Of a DNA stretch of 24,435 nt, positions 1 through 6,844 are shown in pieces. Position 1 is the first letter of the stretch. The number at the start of each line of letters is the position of its first letter. This DNA comes from a virus: IMG/VR virus record IMGVR_UViG_3300018080_000578, positions 1 through 24,435 of that record; one strand, written 5' to 3'. Position numbers and translations under genes: made by a program. The notes under the pieces are model-generated. The model worked only from the letters and a program-made list of their open reading frames with translations. It had not been told where the DNA came from and searched no databases.

Positions 1-98
1 GCAAGAGCTGCGGCCAGCTTCTCGGTGTCATTGAAGGCAACCGACTGGAGATCCACACCAAGCGCGGTCACCAGTACCGAGTCACGCTCGACGGGTAG
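1..98 (+). CDS. Partial Com/zinc-ribbon-like small protein, C-terminus only
   Basis: An open frame with codons starting at position 3 enters from the left edge and ends at TAG 96-98. The visible 31 residues begin KSCGQLLG and end RVTLDG. The bases before the first full codon are GC, so a TGC codon there would complete a C-x-x-C knuckle, but this cannot be seen. The pattern C-x-x-C-x-LL, a short loop, then L-E-I resembles the Com-type small zinc-binding proteins of phage Mu relatives, where Com activates translation of the mom DNA-modification gene. The second Cys pair of Com is absent here (the sequence reads TKRGHQY). The gene converges with the minor head gene with a single base between the two stops. 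The frame and stop are seen; the family is a guess from a short fragment. Confidence 0.4.
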   Translation, partial: KSCGQLLGVIEGNRLEIHTKRGHQYRVTLDG

Positions 99-99
99 G

Positions 100-1215
100 T
101 CATCCCTCGAGCCAGTCGGGGAGTACGGGATCTGACCAGCACCGGCACTGGTAGTCCCCGCCGGGGTGCTCGTGCCGTCCCGGCGCGACCTCTGGCGGGG
201 AGTCCCACGACTGCACGCTGTCGTCGAGCTCCAGGTGGCGGGGCCGGGTCCGCTCGTCGCCGACGGCCACCCAGCGGTACCGAGTGACGCCGACAGAGCG
301 CTGGCGGTGCTGGTTGATTTGGGCGTTGAGCTTGAGGACCTGATCCCGCGCGATGAGCTCAGCGCGGCGGCTCGACACCTCGAAGCGCTCCTGGATCTGG
401 CCAGCCACCTCCTCGACGCGGAGCCCCTGAGCGTGGGCGTTCTCGACCACCGACGAGACGTCGTCGAGCAGCGGTCGGAGCCTGATCCCGTCCATCGGGC
501 CGAGGGTGCTCGACTCGATGAGCCCGACGTTTCGGCCGCGCCACTGGTCGATGAGCGGCCTGATCCCCGGGACGGATTCACGGAGATCTATGGCGAGAAC
601 CCGCCCGAGCTCGCGGGCGTTGTGGTTGTTCACGGTGCGGCCCGCGGAGTCGAGGACCGGCGCGAGATTCTCCTCCCGGATCATCTCGCCGACGTTCAAG
701 CGCATCCACGAAAACTGCTCGGAGATCGTGCCCGCGCCGACGAACCTCGGCGTAGGCGGCGGCCCGATGGGCAGCCCGTTCGGCGCGAGGACCACCGGCG
801 GATCTGGCAGCGCGCGGCCTTGCGGGCGGATCTGAAACGCGCCGGGCTGCCGAGTGCTCGACCGCGACCCGAATGTCGGGTCTGCCTCTGGCGCCCGCAT
901 CCTCGCCTGGCGGATCGACGCCCGGACGTAGTCCTCGAGGTCCGCCCCGACGATGGGCCGCCCCGCCGTGATGAGCACCCGCTCGACCTCGTTGCGGCTC
1001 GTCGCCCACGGCGCAAAACGGCGCACCGCTGCCGGGTCCAGCGACGGCCACAGCTCGCGGTATTGCGCGTCGGTCAGCGGCCCGCGGTCCCCTCGAGGCT
1101 GAGGCCAGACCTCGAGGAGCGGAACCAGCCCGGCGAGCACCACCGACTGGATCTGGCGGTAGACCCTGCCGAGCCCGCGCATGTAGACCCGCTCGGCGCT
1201 TCGGGGCTGCGCCAT
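100..1215 (-). CDS. Minor head protein, phage Mu F-like / SPP1 gp7-like
   Basis: A 371-residue product, last gene of the minus-strand packaging operon. I chose the ATG at 1215, 22 bp after the portal stop; the open frame extends further upstream, but that part lies inside the portal gene and reads as Ser/Arg-rich shadow. The N-terminal half (about residues 1-140) is helical. The C-terminal third carries the hallmark of the Mu F / SPP1 gp7 domain: a stretch with ARDQVLKLNAQINQ, then VAVGDERTRPRHLELDD, and finally HPGGDYQCRCWSDPVL, the conserved H-P-(x)n-C-x-C signature near the end. Family members are minor capsid proteins at the portal vertex, needed for head morphogenesis and often ejected with DNA. 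Its position directly after the portal is the usual one. The ribosome-binding site before the chosen start is weak (GCGAGGCG), so the start is less certain than the family. Confidence 0.85.
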   Translation of the reverse strand: MAQPRSAERVYMRGLGRVYRQIQSVVLAGLVPLLEVWPQPRGDRGPLTDAQYRELWPSLDPAAVRRFAPWATSRNEVERVLITAGRPIVGADLEDYVRASIRQARMRAPEADPTFGSRSSTRQPGAFQIRPQGRALPDPPVVLAPNGLPIGPPPTPRFVGAGTISEQFSWMRLNVGEMIREENLAPVLDSAGRTVNNHNARELGRVLAIDLRESVPGIRPLIDQWRGRNVGLIESSTLGPMDGIRLRPLLDDVSSVVENAHAQGLRVEEVAGQIQERFEVSSRRAELIARDQVLKLNAQINQHRQRSVGVTRYRWVAVGDERTRPRHLELDDSVQSWDSPPEVAPGRHEHPGGDYQCRCWSDPVLPDWLEG

Positions 1216-1237
1216 CCTGCGCCTCGCGCGCCGCTGT

Positions 1238-2746
1238 CTACTCCGCGCCACTGTCGCCCTCGTCGCCAGGCGCCTCGTCCTCGCCGAACGGAGGTGCTGC
1301 GCCGTCGCCCGGTGCCGCGCCCAGCTCGGGATCTGGCTCCTCCCATGCGCGCTCCGTGTCCATCTCGAGCTGCCGCCGCCTGACGTCCTCGTCGATGACG
1401 ATTTCAGCGTCGACGCCTTGCGCTCTGGCCAGCGCAACCTCCTCGGGCTCGTAGACCTGGGCTGCGATGTAGGCGACGTCCCGATCCCCGACGAGCTTCG
1501 CTCGCTCGGCGATTGCCCGCGGCCCCTCAATCCACAGCGACGGGAAAGCCACCGACCAGCTCTCGGGATCAGGAGATCCGAGCGACGTCGCCGCGAGCCT
1601 GACGATGCGGTCGAGGATCGGCTGGACCGTCTGCTCCTGGTAGCTCATGACCTCGGCGTAGTCGTTCTCGAGGTCGCTCTCCCCGGTCGCGTTGAGCCCG
1701 GCGGGCGAGCGGCCGAAAAGCTTTGTGACCGAGATCCGGGCTGCGCTCGAGACCCGCAGCATAAACAGTGCGAGCATCGCGTCGACGCCGGCGAAAGTCC
1801 GCTCGATGTGCTGAAAAGTCTCGCCGTCGGCGTCGAGAACGAGCATCCGATTCGAGGATCTGTAGGTGTCGATGGACGCCATCCTCGCCTCGATGGCGGC
1901 GGCTCCGATGGCGCCGATGGACCGGATCAGCCCCTTCTGTGAAAGGACGCCCTGCGAGCAGTCGAGCAGCATATTCCCAACAGATCCGAACGCCTGCTCG
2001 AAGTCGCGGATTACTTCGTGGACACGCTGGAGGACCGACAGGGTCCAGCCGTGATTGCGCTGGCGGTACCGGCGAGGCGTGCGCGAGCCGTAGGTCTCAA
2101 TGAGCCGCGACTCGTGAATGGTTGTCACCTCGACGCCGCCGGATCTGCTGTAGCCGTGGGGGGTGAGCTGATAGATCTCGGGCTCGCCGTACCCCTGCTC
2201 TCTGGGGTCGTCGTACCAGTAGAGCGGCGAGAGGTCCCGGCGCTCGAGGTCGTTCAAGAACCGGAGATCCCGCACCCTGGTGTCGTCCAGCGGGACAGCC
2301 GCGTCAGCGACCCCGTCATCAGCGCCGAGGAGCAGCGCCCCGCCACCGTAGAGGCGACCCCAGCACAGCGCGTTCGTGACCCGCTCGGTCGTCTCGACCT
2401 CTCGGATCTTCTGCTCAATGGCGCGCTGGAGATCCGTCACGTCATCGCTCTCGCCCTCGTAGCGGATCTCGAATCCGCCGCGCATGGCGTGTTCTGGGAG
2501 ATGGTCGACGATGCGGGCCGCGAGGTCGTCACCGGCGTACAGGTTTTCAAGCTGGTCGTCGTCGAGGATCTCGACGTCGAGGAAACTCCCCCACGTCCGT
2601 TTGTCACGCGAATAGCCCAGCCCCGTCGCGAGATTCGCCCACCCGTCAAGGCGGTATTCGTCCCTCACTGCGTCGGATCTGGCGTCGGATCTCGCCTCGA
2701 ATCTCGCCTCGGATCTCGCCGCCTTCTTTTTTCGCCGCCTGCTCAT
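1238..2746 (-). CDS. Portal protein, DUF1073-type (anti-CBASS Acb1-like portal family)
   Basis: A 502-residue product starting at ATG 2746; its start overlaps the terminase stop (ATGA). The N-terminus is strongly basic (MSRRRKKKAARSEAR) followed by SEARFEARSDARSDAV, a charged repeat-like lead. The body has the family pattern: GYSRDKRTWGSFLD, an early DDLAARIVDHLPEHAMRGGFEI helix region, GRLYGGGALLLGADDG, then LYWYDDPREQGYGEPEIYQL and a C-terminal helical stretch (SRIS/SVTKLFGRSPAGLNATGESDLENDY) typical of the clip/stem region. Portals form the dodecameric ring at one capsid vertex that docks terminase and later the connector. Length fits the family (about 450-550). The C-terminal 40 residues are acidic and Pro/Ala/Gly-rich (EEPDPELGAAPGDG onward), probably disordered. 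Family recognition is by motif, not by search. Confidence 0.85.
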   Translation of the reverse strand: MSRRRKKKAARSEARFEARSDARSDAVRDEYRLDGWANLATGLGYSRDKRTWGSFLDVEILDDDQLENLYAGDDLAARIVDHLPEHAMRGGFEIRYEGESDDVTDLQRAIEQKIREVETTERVTNALCWGRLYGGGALLLGADDGVADAAVPLDDTRVRDLRFLNDLERRDLSPLYWYDDPREQGYGEPEIYQLTPHGYSRSGGVEVTTIHESRLIETYGSRTPRRYRQRNHGWTLSVLQRVHEVIRDFEQAFGSVGNMLLDCSQGVLSQKGLIRSIGAIGAAAIEARMASIDTYRSSNRMLVLDADGETFQHIERTFAGVDAMLALFMLRVSSAARISVTKLFGRSPAGLNATGESDLENDYAEVMSYQEQTVQPILDRIVRLAATSLGSPDPESWSVAFPSLWIEGPRAIAERAKLVGDRDVAYIAAQVYEPEEVALARAQGVDAEIVIDEDVRRRQLEMDTERAWEEPDPELGAAPGDGAAPPFGEDEAPGDEGDSGAE

Positions 2747-4269
2747 ATCCGGCCCTCTTTCTTCAGGCGCGCCATCGCTGTCGCGAGCTCGCCTTCGTAT
2801 CCGGTCTCGTCTCGGAGATAGGTGATCGCCTGTGATGCCGTGTCGACCTGATCCGCCACGTCGCCCTTCAATCCTGAAAAATTACACACGTTTTCGATCC
2901 ACTCGTCAACCCACGGGCAGGGGTGCGGGCGACCGTCCAGCCTGGCGTCGGTGGGGTGCGGAAGCCAGATATTCCCGGCCTCGGCAAGCCCCGTCCAGCT
3001 CTCGGCGCGGGCGAGCTTGCCACCCGTTGATCCGCCGACCTTCCACTCGACCAGCCCGCTGACGACATGCCTGAGATCTTGCACGATGGGCCGCCCTGCC
3101 GCCTTGTCTTCGATCAGCTTCGTCGTGACGCCAGGGTGCTTCGCGGAGAACGAGATCAGCGCCGTTTTCATCGCTGGAAATTCGCACTGATCCCGCCACT
3201 CGTCCACTAGATAGTAGTCCGCCCCAGCGCGGCCCCAGTCGTCGCCAACGACCCACGAGGCGGATTTCCCGATGGATCCGAAGGTGTGATCCCACGAATG
3301 GATCCGGGTGATGTGCGAGGGTAGCTCGGTCCAGAATCGGACGAACCAATCGCGCTGAAAGACCCTGCCTCCTCGGGGGCTGGGGCGCTGCTGGTGCTGC
3401 GCCGCGGCAGCGTGCGGGCCGAGAGCTCGCGCCTCGTTTGCGACTGCCGCGTCGTCCTTGAGATTTGGACAGAGCAGCTCGCCTTCCTCAATGCGCCGGT
3501 CCTCGGGGCAGGGGTGCGGGTGGTCCGCTTCGTAGCGCATGGGCAGACAGAGGTGCTCGTAGCCCCTGGCGAGACACCGCGCAGAGAGATCCCGCTCGTG
3601 GAGACGCTGCATGTCCACGATTCGCTTGAATTTTGTCCCGGGGACGCCTCGGGTCGAGGCCGTCTCGTCGTACCAATCGCTGACATCGTCGATGGCTTGC
3701 GCGCTCTTCGTCGCGTCCATTGCCTTATGCGGATCATCGACGATCTGGACGTGGGCATGCCAGCCCGTGCCCTTGGATCTGATCGACGAAGAAAACCGAA
3801 GCCCGCCCTCAGTCGTCCAGTACTCCCCGGCCTTTTCCGCAGCGGATCTCGTCCGGTCGATGGCGCAGCCCGGGAAGCGCGGATCAACACCCGGGCCGAA
3901 GCGCGCCTGGTACCACTCGGAGGTCACGAGGCGCCGAGTCCGCCGCGCGTCGCGGAGCACGAGCCCGTCGTCGAAAGACGAGAGCATCCACCGCCGCCAC
4001 GGGTGAAAGATCCAGTCCCACGCGGGGAGCATGACGCAGACCCAGGTGGATTTCCCCGTCCCCGGCGGAACGTTGATGACCAGTTCGTCGATGGCGTCGT
4101 CGCCGTCCGCGACCACCCGCTCGAGGTATTCGCAGAGCACCTCGAGGTGCCAGGTCTCGATTAGATCACAGCCCTCGATGACGGGCCACGCTGCCGCACC
4201 AAATTGGTAGAGGCCCCGCAGCGCGACTTCCCGATCCGCGAGGATCTCGAGGTCGTCGAACCTGCTCAC
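2743..4269 (-). CDS. terL: Terminase large subunit (ATPase and nuclease)
   Basis: A 508-residue DNA-packaging motor. It starts with GTG 4269, overlapping the small-terminase stop as GTGA. The N-terminal ATPase has Walker A NVPPGTGKST (residues 66-75) and a Walker B-like VQIVDDPH (174-181). A linker with the phage-typical QHQQRPSPRGGRVF follows (about 291-304). The C-terminal RNase H-like nuclease shows SWDHTF (catalytic Asp 347), KLIEDKAAG (acidic pair 397/398) and VADQVDTASQ (Asp 473/476), the spacing expected for the metal-binding acidic residues. The enzyme cuts concatemeric DNA and pumps it through the portal, whose gene follows with a 4-bp overlap. All key residues are present. Which packaging type (pac or cos) it uses cannot be told from the sequence. 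Confidence 0.95.
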   Translation of the reverse strand: MSRFDDLEILADREVALRGLYQFGAAAWPVIEGCDLIETWHLEVLCEYLERVVADGDDAIDELVINVPPGTGKSTWVCVMLPAWDWIFHPWRRWMLSSFDDGLVLRDARRTRRLVTSEWYQARFGPGVDPRFPGCAIDRTRSAAEKAGEYWTTEGGLRFSSSIRSKGTGWHAHVQIVDDPHKAMDATKSAQAIDDVSDWYDETASTRGVPGTKFKRIVDMQRLHERDLSARCLARGYEHLCLPMRYEADHPHPCPEDRRIEEGELLCPNLKDDAAVANEARALGPHAAAAQHQQRPSPRGGRVFQRDWFVRFWTELPSHITRIHSWDHTFGSIGKSASWVVGDDWGRAGADYYLVDEWRDQCEFPAMKTALISFSAKHPGVTTKLIEDKAAGRPIVQDLRHVVSGLVEWKVGGSTGGKLARAESWTGLAEAGNIWLPHPTDARLDGRPHPCPWVDEWIENVCNFSGLKGDVADQVDTASQAITYLRDETGYEGELATAMARLKKEGRI

Positions 4270-4799
4270 TCGGCCCCAGCCTTCGCCTTCAAAAGCAGCC
4301 TGCGGAAGGAGATCACCTCCTCGGTCGTGAGCGCCGAGAGGTCAAGCTGCTCCTGGATCTCGGTGCGGTCGGTGACGTCGCCCTCGGAGATCCGGCGCCA
4401 GTGCGATGCACGGTCGGCAACGGCCAGCGTGTCACGGACGCTCATATCCTCGGCTTGCTCGATTTTCTCGAGCAGCACGTCGAGGGCGCGCTCCTCAGCC
4501 GTGCGCCACTTCGCCGAGCTCGAGACGGCGTCGGCAGCCCTCGCCGCGAGCACCGCCCGGTCCTCCGCTCTGGCCTGCTCCTGATCCCACGCATCAGCGC
4601 GAGCCGTCCAATCCCACAGAGACGCGTAGTTCCGCGCGGTTTTTTCTGTGACGCCGACCCGCTCGGCCACGGTTGCCAGATCTCGGCGCTTTCTAAATTC
4701 TTGGAAGGCTTTCCACGGTTTGGCGCCCTCTTCAACCTGCCGCTCCCATGGTTTGGGATCGCTTGACGGCGTCGGGACGTTTCGGGATTTCTTGCCCAT
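4266..4799 (-). CDS. terS: Terminase small subunit
   Basis: A 177-residue protein, first gene of the minus-strand packaging operon. I chose ATG 4799 (MGKKSRNV); a further in-frame ATG at 4850 would add 17 residues but lies within the divergent promoter and its repeated TGAGACAC boxes. The N-terminal part has a helix-turn-helix-like stretch (LATVAERVGVTEKTARNY, about residues 41-58) followed by WDWTARADAWD, a combination common in small terminases that bind the packaging site. The rest is charged, predicted-helical oligomerisation sequence ending LLLKAKAGAE. The next gene is the large subunit with a GTGA overlap. Only a weak purine stretch (GCAGAAAG) precedes the start. Family assignment rests on the HTH, size and position. 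Confidence 0.82.
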   Translation of the reverse strand: MGKKSRNVPTPSSDPKPWERQVEEGAKPWKAFQEFRKRRDLATVAERVGVTEKTARNYASLWDWTARADAWDQEQARAEDRAVLAARAADAVSSSAKWRTAEERALDVLLEKIEQAEDMSVRDTLAVADRASHWRRISEGDVTDRTEIQEQLDLSALTTEEVISFRRLLLKAKAGAE

Positions 4800-4800
4800 G

Positions 4801-4857
4801 TGTCTCACTTTCTGCCCAAAGTGTATCACGCTTGACAGAATGAGACACATGAGACAC
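4801..4857. promoter_or_regulatory. Cluster of TGAGACA/TGTCTCA boxes in the divergent control region
   Basis: The 69 bp between the two divergent operons hold TGTCTCAC (4801-4808), a variant TGTATCA (4822-4828) and a perfect tandem of the 9-mer ATGAGACAC (4840-4848 and 4849-4857). More copies lie just inside the downstream gene (5020-5026 and the palindrome at 5042-5056). The same heptamer recurs at the second control region near 21401-21446 and nearly nowhere else. The boxes overlap candidate promoter elements for both strands, so a phage repressor or activator binding here could switch packaging and head genes together. The repeats are seen; their operator role is inferred. Confidence 0.65.
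4820..4828 (-). promoter_or_regulatory. Candidate extended -10 promoter for the packaging operon
   Basis: Read on the minus strand this is TGATACACT, an extended -10 (TGn plus TACACT, 4 of 6 to TATAAT). Transcription would start roughly 13 nt before the small-terminase ATG at 4799. The region 17 bp upstream (GTGTCT) is a poor -35, as is usual for extended -10 promoters, and overlaps a TGAGACA box. The match could be fortuitous. Confidence 0.4.
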
Positions 4858-4860
4858 TAT
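4832..4860 (+). promoter_or_regulatory. Candidate sigma70-like promoter for the head/tail operon
   Basis: A perfect TTGACA (4832-4837) is followed after 17 bp by CACTAT (4855-4860), a weak -10 (3 of 6). The spacer is almost entirely filled by the tandem ATGAGACAC repeat, a classic place for a regulator. The predicted start point is at about 4867, only 1-2 nt before the ATG at 4869, so this transcript would be leaderless. A competing reading uses TGTCTCA/TGTATCA (4801-4828) as the promoter elements, giving a leader of about 35 nt. Confidence 0.45.
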
Positions 4861-4868
4861 CGTCTTGC

Positions 4869-5996
4869 ATGCCCTTTCGATTCGACACTCGAGACCTGGG
4901 ACACGTCGAGCGAACGCCAGCCGGCGGGCTCCGCGTCCCTGCGACCGTCGCGAGGGAGGGCGTGCTGACCTATCCGTGGGGCCGCGAATATGTCCCACAG
5001 AGCACGCTCGACGCCAGCGTGAGACAGCTCAACGGGCTACCTGTCTCACTGAGACACCCGAGAGACAGGCGGGTCGACGCCGCGAACTGGCAGCGAGAGG
5101 CTGTGGGCCACGCGGGCGAGGATGCGCGCATGGACGACGACGCTCAGAGCGTCACCGTCTACGTTCAGCGCGCTGACGCCGTCGAGGCTGTCGAAAGCAG
5201 GCGCTACCGCCAGCTCTCCATGGGCTACGACACCACGCTAGACCCGACCCCCGGCGTGACCGAGAGCGGTGAGCGCTACGACGCGATCCAGACCGCCAGA
5301 TCCTACAACCACATCGCCCTGGTCGAGAGGGCCAGGGGCGGCGATACCCTCGCTCTTCGGCTCGACGAGGCCGGGGACGCAGTCATTGAGCAACCAGACC
5401 CGGCGCCGACCGGGAGGGAGATCCAGGGCATGATAGGAAAGATCCGCATCGACGGGATTGAGTACGAGATCGAGGCGCCGGAAAGCTTTTTCCAGGCCCA
5501 CGAGATCGCGTCGACCCGCCAAGACAAGGCGCTGAAGGCCGAGAAGGCCCGCGCCGACGAGGCCGAGGGCAAGGCAGCCGGTCTCGAGACGAAGCTCGCC
5601 GAGGAGACCCGGCGCGCTGACGAGGCGTCAGATCCGGCGCGGCTCGACGAGCGTGTCAAGGCACGCGCTGACCTCGAGGCCACCGCGCGAAAGGTGCTCG
5701 GCGCCGACGCGGATCTGACCGGCAAGACCGACCGCGAGGTCATGGAGCTGGCCGTCCGCACCGACGACGCCGAAGACCTCTCGAGCCGCTCGGATGACTA
5801 CATCCGCGGCGCGTTCGAGATCCGAACGGCGACGGCTGCGGCCCCGCGCGAAGACGGGCTCGACAGGGTCCGCCGCGCAGTGACAGGCCCGGGTGACCGC
5901 GAGGAGCCCCGCACCTCGCCGCTTCAGGCCGCGATCTCGAGGCTGCGACAGGATCAGGCCGAGGCCGCGACCCGGCAGATCGGAGGAGACCGATGA
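4869..5996 (+). CDS. Prohead protease with C-terminal scaffold domain, DUF2213 family
   Basis: A 375-residue product. The N-terminal domain (about 1-165) follows the DUF2213 pattern: RVPATVAREGVLTYPWG, LNGLPVSLRHP, NWQREAVGHAGE, VQRADAVEAVE, RRYRQLSMGYDT and YDAIQTARSYNHIALVERAR. His63, Ser117 and His148 sit where a serine-protease triad of prohead proteases would be expected. The C-terminal half (about 188-375) is charged, Ala/Glu/Arg-rich and coiled-coil-like (KALKAEKARADEAEG onward), typical of scaffold. The protease matures the prohead; the scaffold guides shell assembly. The capsid gene lies two genes downstream. No Shine-Dalgarno precedes ATG 4869 and no alternative early start exists, which fits a leaderless message. 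An internal start at 5430 may yield the scaffold alone. Catalytic residues are proposed from position, not shown. Confidence 0.85.
   Translation: MPFRFDTRDLGHVERTPAGGLRVPATVAREGVLTYPWGREYVPQSTLDASVRQLNGLPVSLRHPRDRRVDAANWQREAVGHAGEDARMDDDAQSVTVYVQRADAVEAVESRRYRQLSMGYDTTLDPTPGVTESGERYDAIQTARSYNHIALVERARGGDTLALRLDEAGDAVIEQPDPAPTGREIQGMIGKIRIDGIEYEIEAPESFFQAHEIASTRQDKALKAEKARADEAEGKAAGLETKLAEETRRADEASDPARLDERVKARADLEATARKVLGADADLTGKTDREVMELAVRTDDAEDLSSRSDDYIRGAFEIRTATAAAPREDGLDRVRRAVTGPGDREEPRTSPLQAAISRLRQDQAEAATRQIGGDR
5042..5056. promoter_or_regulatory. Perfect 7-1-7 palindrome of the TGAGACA box inside the protease gene
   Basis: TGTCTCA-c-TGAGACA is an exact inverted repeat with a single central base, lying in coding sequence (residues 58-63 of the DUF2213 protein). 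The same palindrome with central T occurs at 21401-21415 in a non-coding control region. A further box, GTGAGACAG, is at 5019-5027. Downstream intragenic operators are known in phage repressor systems, where they support looping or roadblock. The role here is inferred. Confidence 0.6.
5430..5996 (+). CDS. Candidate nested scaffold protein (internal start within the protease gene)
   Basis: An in-frame ATG at 5430 (residue 188 of the full protein) is preceded by GGGAGGGAG at 5412-5420, a strong purine-rich ribosome-binding site 9 nt upstream. The product would be 188 residues starting MIGKIRIDGIEYEIEAP, exactly the coiled-coil scaffold half without the protease domain. Lambda C/Nu3 is the known precedent for a scaffold translated from an internal start of a protease gene. 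The site and frame are seen; separate expression is inferred. Otherwise the scaffold could be released only by proteolysis. Confidence 0.5.
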   Translation: MIGKIRIDGIEYEIEAPESFFQAHEIASTRQDKALKAEKARADEAEGKAAGLETKLAEETRRADEASDPARLDERVKARADLEATARKVLGADADLTGKTDREVMELAVRTDDAEDLSSRSDDYIRGAFEIRTATAAAPREDGLDRVRRAVTGPGDREEPRTSPLQAAISRLRQDQAEAATRQIGGDR

Positions 5997-6835
5997 CACT
6001 CTGGACCGACAACACGTTCAACGTTGCCTACGAGGGCCAGGTCGCCGACGCACCCTCGTCGCTCAACGCGCTCTCCAAGATCGCCGAGGGCGATATCCGG
6101 GTCGGGCTGCTTCTCGAGCAGGGCACCTCGCACAACCAGGTCGCGCCCCTCTCGGCACTCCCCGTGCTCGATGACGATGCGATCACCGCGACCCCGCTGG
6201 CTTCAGCGGCGGCGGCAGTCGAGTACGATTTCGGGGACTTCGACGGTGTGGTCGGCGCGAATCCGATGGGCGTCTGCCAGCGCTACACCCTCGAGCTGAA
6301 CGCTCACGCCGACTGGCTGGACTCGGTCGGCCAGGTGATCTACGAGGAGCCCAGCGGGGCCGAGGTCGCCGAGGATTTCTTGATCCCCGCAGGTGGCGGC
6401 GTGACGCTGACCACCGACGGGATCGGGCGTCGCTTCAAGCTGATCACGTTGCCCGCTCAGGGCGGCACGAACGGGACCGTGACCATCGGGACGACCCCGA
6501 CGGCCTACGGGTTGAATCCCGATTTCTTTCATGCAGTTGGCGTCTACGACCGGATGGCGACCCCCTCGGACACCGCCACGGTCACCGTGGACGACGAGAG
6601 CAAGATCGCAGTCCTGCCCAAGGGCCGGATCTGGGTCATCAGCGAGACGGCAGTCACCGCGGCTCAGGTCGCCCTCGGCGGCGCTGACGCGTACGTGAGG
6701 ATGGTCACCGTGGGCGCCGCCGTTCGAGGTCAATTCCGCAGCTCGCCCGCGGCGAATTTCGCCAAGCTTCCCGGCGCGAAACTGCTCACAGCCTGCGATG
6801 CGGACGGCCTTTCCGTCCTCGAGATCGGAAGGTAG
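5993..6835 (+). CDS. Head decoration / structural cement-like protein
   Basis: A 280-residue protein between protease/scaffold and major capsid protein, the usual place of the cement protein in DUF2213-DUF2184 phages. ATG 5993 overlaps the preceding stop (ATGA) and follows a strong GGAGGAG at 5982-5988. The sequence is beta-rich and neutral to acidic, with an N-terminal SKIAEGDIRVGLLLEQGTSH, a central GVTLTTDGIGRRFKLIT and a C-terminal VRMVTVGAAVRGQFRSSP. The stretch DIRVGLLLEQGT and the Ala/Gly-rich VALGGADAYV resemble structural-cement families, but I cannot name one with certainty. It probably stabilises the expanded capsid. An alternative is a minor capsid protein of unknown role. Confidence 0.65.
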   Translation: MTLWTDNTFNVAYEGQVADAPSSLNALSKIAEGDIRVGLLLEQGTSHNQVAPLSALPVLDDDAITATPLASAAAAVEYDFGDFDGVVGANPMGVCQRYTLELNAHADWLDSVGQVIYEEPSGAEVAEDFLIPAGGGVTLTTDGIGRRFKLITLPAQGGTNGTVTIGTTPTAYGLNPDFFHAVGVYDRMATPSDTATVTVDDESKIAVLPKGRIWVISETAVTAAQVALGGADAYVRMVTVGAAVRGQFRSSPAANFAKLPGAKLLTACDADGLSVLEIGR

Positions 6836-6844
6836 GAGGACGAG

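Noticed and set aside
4266-4850. Longer small terminase starting at ATG 4850
   Set aside because: The added 17 residues would be encoded by the divergent promoter and its repeated boxes, and the ATG 4799 start gives a family-like N-terminus.
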